Positions 10,431 through 21,126 of a DNA stretch of 64,000 nt are shown here, piece by piece (the first letter of the stretch is position 1; each line of letters opens with the position of its first letter). The translations under genes were made by a program, and so were the position numbers. The notes beneath the pieces were generated by a model. That model did no database searches and had not been told where the DNA came from. It was given only the letters and a program-made list of their open reading frames with translations. This DNA comes from Marchantia polymorpha subsp. ruderalis (Eukaryota; Streptophyta; Marchantiopsida; Marchantiales; Marchantiaceae). The stretch covers positions 1,372,001-1,436,000 of the forward strand of contig AP031358.1 in assembly GCA_037833965.1 (NCBI GenBank), in the 5' to 3' direction.

Positions 10431-11882
10431 CTCTGAAAATAGCGGAGCTCTAAAAATAGCGAACCTTGTCAAGGTTGACGGGAAGGAACTTGCAATACTC
10501 TTTGCACGAGCATGTGCGATCGGCAACGATGAAAGCCTGACTCTACTGATGACAATGATCATGCCACAAGTAGTTGATGTGTCAGATTCCACGATGCGCG
10601 AGATGACGCCAACGACACTAGTGACCGACATCAACAAACAAAAGTTGCTTGTCGTTATGCATGTGAATCTCGCCAAGGACATGCAATCCGACGACACTTG
10701 ATTCTTGGAATTGGCGCTAGCAACCACATCACAAGACACAAGACTGTTTTTGTCGAGCTCAACACCAACATTATTAGACTAGTAAACTTTGGGAACTGAT
10801 TGGTGGTGAACATAAAAGGGACGCATCACAATTTTGTTTGTTTGTCGGAACGGTGAAGACCCCACACTTATTGATATTTACTACATTTTCTAGTTGTGTA
10901 ACATCATCGTAAGCATCAAACAGCTAGACGAGAACAGTTGTCAGATCTTCATCAAGCATGATGATCTTCGACTTTGAGATTGACAGCCACATTTGCTCGC
11001 CAAAGACCAGCCAGCACGAAACAAATTGTACGTTGTCACGTTTGACGTTGTTCAGCCGGTGTGCTTCGCTGGCCGCTTTGGCAACGACGTTTGGAGATGG
11101 TACTAGCGATACGGACACCTAATGTTTTACGCTCTCCGGAAATTGGCAAGTTAAGATATGGTGCGCGGTTTATCGTAGATCAAACACGTCGATTAGTTGT
11201 GCGATAGTTGTTTCATCGGAAAGCAAAGATGCGCATCGTTTTTCCAAGTAGCAAAACAATGTGCAGACAAGCTCTTGGCATGTCCGCACAAATCTTTGTG
11301 CAAACTGATCGCGCCACAAACATCAGATCATCAATGCTACTTCCTTTCCCTTGTAGATGACATGAGCTGCTTTAGGTGGCTTACACTCCTTATCAAGAAG
11401 GATGATATTGCGATAAGACGTTTCAAAGCCAAGATCGATATGCAGAAAGAGCACAAGTTTTTTCTTCTCCGCACAGATCGCGGTGGAGAGTTTACCGCGT
11501 TGACTTTTGCAGCATATTGTGCCAACGAGAGCATTGAGCGATAATTGACTTCTCCTTACTCACCGTAGTAGAACAGAATCATGGAGCTGCTCAATCAGAC
11601 TATTGTCTAGACGGCAATGAGCTTCATGAAGGCGAAGGATGTGTTAGCAAGATTTTAAGAGCAGACGATGAACACTACAGTCTATCTTTTTAACTGTTCG
11701 CTGACTAAGAGCGTCAACACCATGACACCCTACGAGATGTGGCACGGCTAAAAGCATGATATTAGTCATCTTCATGTGTTTGGTTGTGTTCCGCACGTGA
11801 AGTTGATGAAATCGCACCTGGCGAAACTCGATGATTGTTGTAACATCAATGATGTTCCTTGACTACAAGAGAAGATTGATGG

Positions 11883-11890
11883 CATATTGC
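11883..11890. repeat. Left target-site duplication of the second hAT
   Basis: CATATTGC precedes the terminal CAGG. Its partner CATATCGC at 14409-14416 matches at 7 of 8 bases. Confidence 0.75.
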
Positions 11891-14408
11891 CAGGCCAATT
11901 TAATATATCGCAAAATTGTTAATATACTACAATGTGATATATTAGTTGCACATTATAGAGATATATTAAGAAACGTGGATACTGCGTTTGGAAGCTCAGC
12001 TGTTGCATTCTGCGCCATTGTGTTGTGGTTTTCGTCGTCTGTGACGGTTGTAATGACTTCAAAGTTAGCTTACTCTTGGAAACAATCTTATGCTGATGAA
12101 TCTTGTTGAAAGTTGTCAGCATCAATGAGCAGAATCGACAGGTTGATATTGCTGTCTGCCGGTTTTGTCAAACTTTGGGTCGTGAGGTTGATGCCGTTGT
12201 TCGCAAACTAGCTAAGACGAAAGTGTTTCAATCTTTTAAGAAAGACGCTTTCAACAGCAACATCCAAAGCAGTGGGCGAAATACATTCAGGTCAAGAATG
12301 AGAAAGAATCAAATCCGGATGCATTCAATGCTTTCTTTGAGCAATCTAAGCTTAGAGCGTTCTTCTTCAAGAAATCTGAGGTCAATGGTGTTGTGTCCTA
12401 TTCCATCGACAAGAATATCGCTGAAATCATAATTTGAGATATGCTTTTTGACGAAAACAAATTGGTCTCAGGCGATATTGCGATGAAAGCATTCGAGCTG
12501 GTGACAAACGAGTCTGGAGAAATCATTTTCTACACTGTTCATATCAAGAACAAGCCCCAGTTTAACCATGTGCTTGAGTCTTTAAGCGCTGGTCTCAGTT
12601 TTTGCCAGATATCAAAAGTTGTTCAAAACGATTGAGAGAATCTTGCCCCAGCAGCAAAAATGAGGTGTATTTCTCTTGGTGAAGCCTCAAACTTCACGCG
12701 TTTGGCTTGTGCAATAATTGTAGGCAATGGCAGAGATAATGCGATCATGCTGGATTTTTTCTATTGGAGCGGACGAATTCAACGACGAAGGTGGAGATCC
12801 GCATCTTGATTTGAAAAATCCGTTTTCCTCCCGTTGTTGGATATGATGGCAAAGCCAAAATTCAACACGGCCTTCATCTCTTAGCGATTCTTTTGTTCAC
12901 TAAAGCCCACATTGGGCAGATTTATGCCGATATTGTGATTAAGATGTTGGATGCACTTTCTTCATATTGAAGAATAAAGTTGATTGGTTCATCTACTGAC
13001 GGAGCTGGAAATATGACAGGCCATACCAATGGTTTCTCGACACTTCTTCTCAATCAATCTCTGTGCAGTGATGCATTTTACGTATTTGGTGTCTTGCCCA
13101 CTAGCTTGACCTTGTGATCAAAGAGTCAATCGACGTCATGGCTGAAATTGAACGATTCGTGTTTATGAATATCCTCATCGAAGTTATCGCATATCTTCGA
13201 CGTCAAATGAAACTCATTTGTGAGATGGGATCCAAATGCGTTTATTATATCAATGTCCGCTGGACGTTCCTTGCTAAGGTGCTGAAGTGGCTATTGGCGA
13301 ACCAGATTCAAGTCTCCACCTATATGCAAGAGGAAAGTTTTGCTCATTCTTCATCTCCTGTCTGGTATGTATTATGATATTCCTCAACGAGTTAACATCA
13401 TCATTACTTCAACAGTTTATTGAATCTGGCGTTTGATTTTCAAGTAGTTAGTTGCAAAGGTCGTACACGTCTTTTTGAAGAGTGTTGTTATTACTTTCTA
13501 CGCTCAGCAAATGACTAATGCGCATTTGTCTCGGCAAATGAGCAATTTGGAAAGGCTTTGTGAGGAGTTAAAATCAAATTGTGGAGTAGTTGTTGACGAC
13601 GGTGTTGCTGAGTTTGAAGGTACAATAATTATCTCGTCCCTAACTGAACTCCAGATGGGTGCTTTTATAGATAACTTTGACATAATCAAGGACAACATTT
13701 GATCCATAGATGTATTGGCGATGTACAAGTTTGAATCATTGGAGATGGCCAACGCTTTTGATCGTTATTCGAGCAATCGCTGTGATCTATCTCAATTCAT
13801 TGAACGACATGATGAAGATCAAGACCGCAAGTAACTGCTATAATCAAGAGTTCAACTCGGTGCCTGCAAGTTCTCCGATGGATTTGATTGCAGTTTTTGC
13901 CATAGCTTTTGTTCGAATTGTTTGAAAGCACAAGCCTCAAGTATTGAATACGTTCAATGAGTCAAAAATGGTGTCGATTACAAATCAACACAAAGAGTTG
14001 GTGTCATCTGTAGCACGCGAACCAACTTCAGGCAACGTTGGAGAAAGTCGCCAAGAAATCCTTTAATCAAGCTTGGGATCCTATTGGCCATCGCTTCGAA
14101 TCCCTGCGTTGATTTGCTTCAGGTCTCACCTCTGTTACGCCAACAACGAGCCGTGACTTCTCCTTCATGAACTATCTCAAAGATGAGTACAATTGAAACT
14201 TGTCGAACTATTCTCTTGAAGTAGTCATGTTTGCACGTCAGCTCAAGCAGCTCGATTAACTGATAGGCTGCATCTACGACTAGATGTAATACACTTCATC
14301 TTTGTAGGTTTTATGACTTGCGATATAATAGATATATTAAGTGCTCTATTTTGCGATACATTATTTAATATATCACAATAACGCAAAGCGATACATTATA
14401 TCTCCCTG
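11891..14408 (+). mobile_element. Second hAT-like DNA transposon, 2518 bp, nested in the copia fossil
   Basis: The left end is CAGGCCAATTTAATATATCG. The right end, read inward, is CAGGGAGATATAATGTATCG, so the terminal repeats match at most of the first 20 positions. AT-rich subterminal words such as TATCGCAAAAT and GTGATATATTA occur at both ends. The element sits in the integrase carboxy-terminal region of the copia fossil and is flanked by an 8-bp duplication with one mismatch. It carries a decayed transposase gene on the plus strand. The imperfect target duplication and decayed terminal repeats make it clearly older than the hAT at 1250-8903. It belongs to a different hAT branch, with a BED-like finger and a typical hAT tail. 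Confidence 0.8.
12127..14259 (+). pseudogene. Decayed hAT transposase gene of the nested element
   Basis: Three diagnostic blocks appear in order. First is a BED-like zinc finger (VCRFCQTLGREVDAVVRK at about 12158, continuing in another frame as QHPKQWAKYIQVK). Then comes a long open part, DMLFDENKLVSGDIAMKAFE (12438 on). The RNase H core has GSSTDGAGNMTGHTNGFST near 12990-13050, followed by remnants of the usual R.WC..H.LDL motif. Last is the dimerisation tail FNQAWDPIGHRFESLR, SRDFSFMNYLKDEYN and LEVVMFARQLKQLD, ending in TAA near 14259. Several stops and at least three frame changes interrupt it. No introns are evident. The start codon is uncertain because the upstream reading (INEQNRQVDIA) is open. 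Confidence 0.78.
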
Positions 14409-14416
14409 CATATCGC
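14409..14416. repeat. Right target-site duplication of the second hAT
   Basis: CATATCGC, one base different from CATATTGC at 11883-11890. Confidence 0.75.
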
Positions 14417-15316
14417 GTCTACGATCCCATCCGAGATAGCGTTCACGTCACTAGCGACGTGCTGTTTGACAAAAACACACAGTGGAACCGGAAGGATCAA
14501 GAAGGTGATGATGAAACTATTCCGGATGAGCGACTTGGGATTGCTCAGCTTTTATCTTGCCATTGAGGTGAAACATGACTTCAATGGAATCTCCTTGAAC
14601 TAGGTCGCATATGCCAGCAAGATCCTTCAAAATAGTGGCATGGAGGTATGCAACTCTTGCCTTGTACCTATGTAACCACAATTCAAACTCAGCAAGATGA
14701 GCATTGCACTTACAATGAACGCAATGGAATACTTATAATAATAGTCGGATTATATATATATCGATAATAATAGTCGGAAGTCTTCGATGTCTTGTGCACA
14801 CACTGCTTGACATCGCGTACGCGATGGCGTAAATGAGTTGTTTCATGAAGGTTTCTATTCATCGAGAATCCAGCCGTCGTGAAACACATCCTTTGGTATA
14901 TTGCCGGAACACGGCATTATGGTTGCCGGTACGCGAGGAAGAACACCAACATTACGCTCCTTGGATATAGCGATAGCAACATTGATATTCGCAAGAGCAC
15001 CAACGGCATGCTATTCTTACTCGACAAGAGCGTTGTGAGTTGGCCGTCGCAAAACTAGAATGTTGTTGTGATTTCAAAGCCACTTGGTTTTGTTAAATTT
15101 CAAGAGTTTATGAGCCAAGATGGATGTTGTCCATCTTAAGTTTAGGGAATGATTTGTTAGATAAATTATGGCAGGTAGTTATTTTGATTTTTTTCTGTAT
15201 ACACTACTCTGTAGGCATGGAGTTCCGTCTGTGCCACGTATATAGTTCGATCCGTACATTGTATTTAACCCTCCCACGCTGCGGTTATTTTCTGTGTTTT
15301 TTTGTCTAATATACAA

Positions 15317-17943
15317 CGTTAGTATTATCAGTGCAGATGTGGTGAGGCAAGGTGCTGGTTACTTGGAATACTTCGTGGCGGCAGCTCACTCGACCGCCCG
15401 TGTGAAACTTCGCTCGTGCAACTTCAGTCGGTGTTAATTTCGGCCAGGGGTTTTAATCTAGATGATGGCGGGTAGTTTCGTTAGTTGGATGTTGAAACGA
15501 GAGAAGGAGAACGAGAGAGTTTAGTTTGGACAGCAAGTCAGAACTGTCACAACGCGGGTGTCAGTTTCGGGAGTGACACTTAGTGACAGTCACAACGCGA
15601 GTGTTAGTTACGGGAGGCAGGAGGCTAAGAAAACTCCGAAGGCTTCAAAAGAACAGACACTAAAACAACTCCTAATGTATTCGAAGAGCCGAGCAGCAAG
15701 CCGGCCAGTTGAGAAAGAAATTCCAGCAGCTCTGACAACTTCGTGGGATACGACACCGTTGTGATTAACATGCACGTACATGCTCAAGAGGAACTAGCTA
15801 AATGCGATGAGGCCTTAACGAGAATTCACACATGGCGGAGGACTGTAAAGAAAGTGAGGGAAGTTGTAACCTCCATTGTCACATGGCGGAGAACGAACGA
15901 GACAAGAGCTGTATTGGGACAGGCTGAAAATGAAGTGAGGAGAAGGATGTGGCACAAGAACCACCGGAGAAGAGTGAAAGGAGGTTTTCTAGTTCAGACT
16001 AAGAGGTGATAGAGTTTGTACCTTTAGCTACACGTCTTGATACTCGGAATGAACGAGAAGATGTGACAGAGACTGGAAATCTTAAAAAGGCTTCACAGCT
16101 GAAGTTTGTGTCTTTTATCAACATTTGACTCAATTGGAAATTTTGAGAATAGAGTAACACAAATCACAGAGTACTCTATCGTTTAGTATATGGTCATGAA
16201 TGATTGAAAACAACTATATCATGCATTGGTGATATCATAAAGAGAATTTTGCTTAATCAGACACCTTGCTTTGGCCCGCCACTGCGACTACAGTCTTGAA
16301 GATGTAACATTCTCTTAAAGACGGGATATTCTTGGGCTTTGATTGCTCGAATCGTTCTGAAATTCAGTGCATGCGTGTGCAGAACTCCGTTGCTGAAAGT
16401 TGTTGCGGTTTCTCCCACGACTATAATGGTGACGAACAAAGGAATCCGAAGGGCCCAGTACCTGCAGCTTCATAGACATGGACACCAACTACCCTTGGAC
16501 AAAGGACCAGCACGGAGATTCGCCCGAGTTCTACATCTGCCCCTGTACAGCACAATCCGTCTCGAGCTCTTGGGGACCTGAAGGGTATGCACGGTGATGT
16601 GAATTGGGAACGTGATAAGTGTTCCAATGGTGCTCCATCCAATGTGCATGTTGGAGGCATGGAAAATAAATTAGTTCCATGAGCAATTAATTGAAAATAT
16701 TCCAGATTCATTAAGTTACCAACTCAAATTCCTGATAAATGTAGTGATAAAGTGAAACTGGCAATCTAATCCAACTGGTTCTATCCTTGAGTCACTTTTG
16801 TTGCAAGACTGGACCAGTTCAGTTCCTGTGATGTGTGTGAATTGTTCTAGAATAATGCTTTGGCTCTAAATATCTACATGTATTAATTGTTCGTATTTCG
16901 GTACCCTTTTTGAAACCTTTGGAACATAAATTGGCTCCCCATATCTTTACATATCTTAACATATCTTTCTCCTTCAGCTGACCAATATGCTCAATCATAC
17001 GTCTACTCTTGTTATTGATTCTTGGAATAAAGGATTGAAAATTTGAAGTCAGTTCATTAATATTTAGCCTTCAAAATCAATGTAGTAATAAATCTCACCG
17101 TGATTTTTTTTCTTCTGAATTAAATAGTCTAAACCGAACAAATTATAATCATGATATATCAAATTAGGACTTAGTGATCTCTCCTTACTGACTTAAACCG
17201 GTCACTCAGCTCACTCTATTAGGATTTTAATGTCAGGATGTCAGGATCTGAGCAAGGTATGATTTGTGCTGTGAGCAGAACTGTGCGGAAAGAGAATCAG
17301 TGCTGCAACTTACATGTGATGCAGAGGGAAACCAAAGTCTCCTGATTGCTAATGAACCTAGTACTCGTTCTATGCAGGAACAGAGTAAGAAGACCACGCA
17401 CTTCGATAGCAAGTCGAATATGACATCCGAGACTTCTATTATCCAGATTGAAGAGTGATCCGCCTTCGATATTTTGATACCTCTTTATCTGATGAACTAT
17501 TAAGAAAACACTGCGTATTGTGAATAAGATCTTCTTCACTTCAAGTCTTGAACTAGACAAATATGTGGTCGGTCACCAAGGGACATGAAATCAACCATGC
17601 GAAGGTTTGATATGGCCGTGTTGACACACAGGGAGACATGACGTTTCAATCTGAACCGGAATAATTTATGACAAGACGTTCGAGAAGTTCATGGCTCTTA
17701 ATTATTCAGCCTAACTGTTGAGAAATTAAGAGCCCTGAAGTGCAATGAAATTCTGTAGGAAATTGTGCTGAGGTATAAACTCTCCACTGAGCTCTAGTAA
17801 ATCCGGAGATGATATACTCCAGATGCGCAGCCTCAGACTGTACGAGCTTGAAATGTCAGCAGCCATCAACATTAAATTCTCGGTGGAAGGTGTAGACTGA
17901 GGGTGCTGAATTTGCACAATTCCACCGACTGGAAGTACTGGGT
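15317..17943. other. Spacer between the copia fossil and gene A
   Basis: At 15549-15617 a short unit, TCACAACGCG(G/A)GTGT(C/T)AGTT, is repeated twice about 45 bp apart. Plus-strand open stretches at 15558-15764, 15743-16009 and 17264-17458 have no recognisable domain, start context or partner. CACATGGCGGAG is repeated near 15829 and 15880. I cannot support a gene here. Confidence 0.4.
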
Positions 17944-18956
17944 CAAATAGGTTCCATTATTGGCAACTGCAGCCCTCCGGGCTTGAAATGTTACACCTGA
18001 ACTTGAAAATCTGTGGCAGGCCGGTCGCAACTGCCAATCCGAGTTGCTACCATACTGATATATACCGCACGACACTGACTCTCGCCAAATGGATTCCTTT
18101 GAATCAAAAGGCATCGTCTCGCCCGACACCTCGCATCCCATAAATTACAAGGGCACGACCACTCCCCACTACTCGACGCAGCACTCGACGAATTTCGCCT
18201 GAGCGAAAACGGAAAGGATCCGGATGTTGGGGAAAATTGACAAAACTGGATCCTTTCCGGGCTGCAACTCGAACACTGACTTCTCGGCGCTCGCCGAAAA
18301 GCTCCACAATTTTGCACATCGTAGCGGGAAGGAATTGGATTCGACTGCCGGACGGACAGCTTGGGACTGAAGCAGTTTGTCAGTACGTGTACTCTCGGGC
18401 TTATAAGCTCGCCGTGAGCTGAATGTGCTGCGCCTTCTGCAGCTTTCGCTTTCGCATGCACGAGGACCTCCGCCCCGATTCGGGTCCCCTCTGAAGTTCC
18501 TCGATCACCATTGCTCGGAGCGTTGTTGAAGATTTCTCTTCCGCATGATTCCTGTTAAACCGCTCTGGGATGTGTCGTCGATGAGCAGCCCGCTTGACTG
18601 AAAATTCGACACATTTCCTACGCCTGAGTCTTAACCACCTAAAGCTCGTTCGCCCTGTTCTTCTACTGTGGTCCTAACTCGCATCCAGTACTTTCTGGCA
18701 GTAGGGTCCCGATTCAATGGTCTCTGATCTATCCGCGAACATTCTATAAACATATATTACACAGCTGCCTGCACGCATCAGGTTCATAAGCTAGCTGAAA
18801 TCTGTAAAGGGAGTCGCTAATCTCTAATCGCTACTCTCATCCGACCCCAACTGAAGGGTCCTACTACATCTACATCTCGTGTCTCCACATCTCGCGTCTG
18901 GATTGTATTATACAGTTTATTGTGAGAGCTGCTGTCCTGCCCATCGGCTTCTACGA
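17944..18956 (-). other. Probable long 3' untranslated region of gene A
   Basis: About 1 kb after the stop of gene A is alignable with the same region after gene B, but reading frames are not conserved between the two, so it is better explained as a transcribed 3' region than as further exons. A 3' splice-like TTACAGATTTCAG near 18805 could allow an intron in it. Confidence 0.5.
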
Positions 18957-19533
18957 CTAATCGTGATGGTGAAGGACGCAAGCGAAGCAGATGTGAGATT
19001 TGGAAGACAGTGAGCCTTCGCCTGCTAGAGAACGAACGCACTGAGGAGAGAGCTGTGGCTGTTGAGGCGCGTGAGGTCTCTGCTTCGGAGACAACACATT
19101 GCTTCGTGGAGAAGGGCACTCCTCGACAGCTGACCCTCTCAGAATTCCTCTATCCTGAATCTGTGGCAGAAGACTAGAGAGTTAGTGACCGCCAGGTGTA
19201 AATTTTGGATCAGTGCCAAGAAGTTGTAGCAAGTTTTCTTCAAAAAAGCTTTCCAAATTGAAGTAACTAACAGACGAAAGCTTGACCGACAGTGGTGGCA
19301 AGAGAAGGAAACATTTGGTTCCAGAGAATTGCCAACTCTGTTCCTAATTGATGTCGAAATGTGAATCAAATCTCATCGAGAGAGCTCACCAGATTCAGAA
19401 GTGAATTCCATCTTGACGCTTGTCTTTCAGGATCCGACACATTGACGTTCGTTCTCCACGTCGAGTTCGTCGATGAGGAGGACGACGACGACGACATGTT
19501 CACAGTAGCCCTGGAGTACCAATCGAGTTCCAT
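18957..19533 (-). CDS. Gene A: conserved 115-aa protein of unknown function, two coding exons
   Basis: Coding exon 1 is 19533-19390 (48 codons, MELDWYSRATV to SRWNSLLNL, donor CTG/GTGAGC). Coding exon 2 is 19160-18957 (acceptor TTCTGCCACAG, 67 residues, ending SSKSHICFACVLHHHD then TAG). The intron falls between codons. The best evidence that it is real is gene B at 34982. There the start, the intron position and phase and the exon 2 length (67 residues) are identical, and about three-quarters of exon 2 residues are the same, with most differences in the Pro/Ser/Gln-rich middle. No signal peptide or membrane segment is visible. Exon 1 holds a serine run, and the end has C-x2-C and three histidines that could bind metal or be acylated. 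A leader exon ends upstream of an acceptor at 19585 (ATCACAG). I do not recognise the family. Confidence 0.72.
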
Positions 19534-20450
19534 GTCTACGGACTGATGGATTCCCTTCGTAAAAGAAAGCTTACAAAAGAATGCCTGTGATAACTAAGTT
19601 TCTGCTCCTGACTTACAGCCCTTCTATGAAGTGATCGAGAAATCGGATCACTCGAAGCTGGAGGAGGGTGTGTGGTCGACAAATTGAGGAGGTCTATAAT
19701 TTTCTGAAGGAAAGGATCACTTCACGAAGTCCTGCTCTCACACTTGTCTGAATTGCGCATCCGAAAAAAGTGCTATGAAACCAGTTGGTCTCCCCTAGAG
19801 AACAGGTGTCTCACAATGCGGGTTACACTTTCCTATCCAGGTGTATAGTAAAGTCCAAAGTTCCACCGCGAGCGCAAAATTACAGACGATGTCTACGGTC
19901 GCGCAGTATTGAAGCAACTGACTGCACTTTCAACTATACTCTTGCCCTCGTTGGCCTCTGCACATTTCTCAAATCCTATACAGCGAAAGCTCCCGGTACT
20001 CCTGCTCCAACACCCGACCCCAACAAGCCAGCCGCTCGAATTCACCACTTCTTGTTGCAGGTCCAGTGGAAAAGAAGAGCTCTTTCTTTCCTTTCTGCCT
20101 TGTCCCTCTCGATGAATGGCTCTGGCTCTGGCAGGCTGGCTGGCTGCTGTTGTTGTTGTTCTTGTTGTTAGGGCTGTGGAGACCGACTTACTTCTTGCTC
20201 CCAGCCCGCCCCTGCTCTCCTTTTTACCAATCCCGAATGCTCCCCTCCTTCGACGCCCCTTCCCTCCAAGAATCTATCTCCCTCGCCTCCCGCTCATGCA
20301 AATTCCCCAAAACCCGAAGAACCTCGCGTCGCGAAGTTCTTGATTCCCCGCAATTGCGCGATCGCCGCATCCTGTCGTCATCAGCAGCAGCCTGCAAATG
20401 CTCCACCTCAGTCGCCAGTCTCGTCCTGTCTCTGGTCCCGGCATCGGCAT
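19534..20450 (-). promoter_or_regulatory. Leader and promoter region of gene A
   Basis: An acceptor (ATCACAG at 19591-19585) lies 52 bp before the start codon, so the leader is spliced. Further upstream the minus strand is GC-rich and full of GAGG, AGCAGC and GCCAGCCAGCC words near 20100-20400. It is homologous to the leader of gene B, where the same words occur at 34160-34520. No TATA box is obvious. Confidence 0.5.
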
Positions 20451-20848
20451 GGGCTCCACTTGCTCAACCCAGTCAAAAACGAAGGATCGAATGCAAGCAG
20501 CAATTGGAGGCCGACGTCCAGCAATCATCACTCTCCGTCCTCTCCGTCCTTCGGCCCCGAGTGGACCAAGCGCACATGGCCACATTGGAAAATGTTTTCC
20601 GCGTTCTGTCATACAGTCAGCCGTTGACTGGTTTAATCTTAACCACCGAAATCACTTGCTTAAGTTCGGATTGGGAATCTTGATGCAGGATCAAAATGAC
20701 GACTCACGACGAAGAACTCAAGATACTTTTCCTAAATCCAGAAATTTTAGAATCTGCTTAAATTTTATGATTAAGATATTTCGCAAAGAGCAGTTTCGAG
20801 TAAAGAGAGAAATCCAAAGGATTGGCACTTCTTGTTCCCCGTTAGCAT

Positions 20849-21126
20849 CGACAGCGGAGCGAAGTCCGACTCAGCGTCTTCAACTGAGCAAGATGTTTCG
20901 GGCAAGAAGCCAGCGGAAGTGGCGAGCAACGAGACGACGTGTGGCCTAGTTTAATCATACAAATTCAAATTTCATCATCAAATTCTGTTTTCACAATCTT
21001 GCTCAGAAGAAACCTGCACCCGGAGCTTCTAGAGGGATTAAATTCGCCTCCTCGGAAGAAAAGTTCGTCTTCCAGTCAAAGACGAGAGCTCCTCAAGAAA
21101 GCAGTCCACATGCAATCATTTGATTC
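20849..21126 (+). other. Two exon-like blocks, product unknown
   Basis: After an acceptor-like GTTCCCCGTTAG the plus strand reads IDSGAKSDSASSTEQDVSGK and on to KKPAEVASNETT. About 70 bp later, after CTTGCTCAG, it reads KKPAPGASRGIKFASSEEKF and on to VFQSKTRAPQESSPHA. Both have the look of a disordered protein region, and the gap could be a short intron, but the phases I tried do not join. This may be a gene fragment. Confidence 0.22.

Larger units (their letters stand above)
10690..15316 (+). mobile_element. Ty1/copia LTR retrotransposon fossil, interrupted by a hAT insertion
   Basis: Parts recognised in order on the plus strand are the end of the protease region (GASNHITRHKTVFVELN), the pre-integrase zinc motif and integrase (CDSCFIGKQ, RTDRGGEF), the integrase carboxy end on both sides of the hAT insertion (YRVYDPIRDSVHVTSDV after it), the end of reverse transcriptase (SDLGLLSFYLAIEV) and RNase H (YSDSNIDIRKSTNG). 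An LTR-like remnant begins TGTTAG near 15155 and ends near 15316. No gag, no 5' LTR and little of the central reverse transcriptase are present. The element is thoroughly broken, with well over ten breaks and large losses, and is probably old: it predates the hAT insertion inside it, which is itself decayed. Confidence 0.85.
17944..20450 (-). repeat. Copy A of a divergent inverted duplication
   Basis: This block aligns, in inverted orientation, with 34110-36483. Anchors are GTTCCATTATTGGCAA near 17950 against TTGCCAATAAATGGAACC near 36456, and the AACCTGATGCGTGCAGGCAG word shared by 18790-18771 (minus) and 35678-35697 (plus). The 5' leader is also shared, with GGCTGGCTTGTTGGGGTCG (A, minus, near 20030) against GGCTGGCTGGTTGGGGTCG (B, near 34465). 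Homology covers a leader, two coding exons, the intron edges and about 1 kb after the stop. Confidence 0.85.

Noticed and set aside
18104-18319. VIYGMRGVGRDDAF on the minus strand resembles an NB-ARC P-loop (GMGGVGKTT)
   Set aside because: The key lysine-threonine pair is absent, no other NB-ARC motif follows, and the stretch lies in the 3' region of gene A with a frame not conserved in gene B.
18957-19119. Alternative minus-strand frame of gene A exon 2 (LLRLRPSPSRLVVEADG) that is also similar in gene B
   Set aside because: In gene B this frame hits a stop inside the block and has no conserved start, whereas the chosen frame keeps identical length, end and splice phase in both genes.
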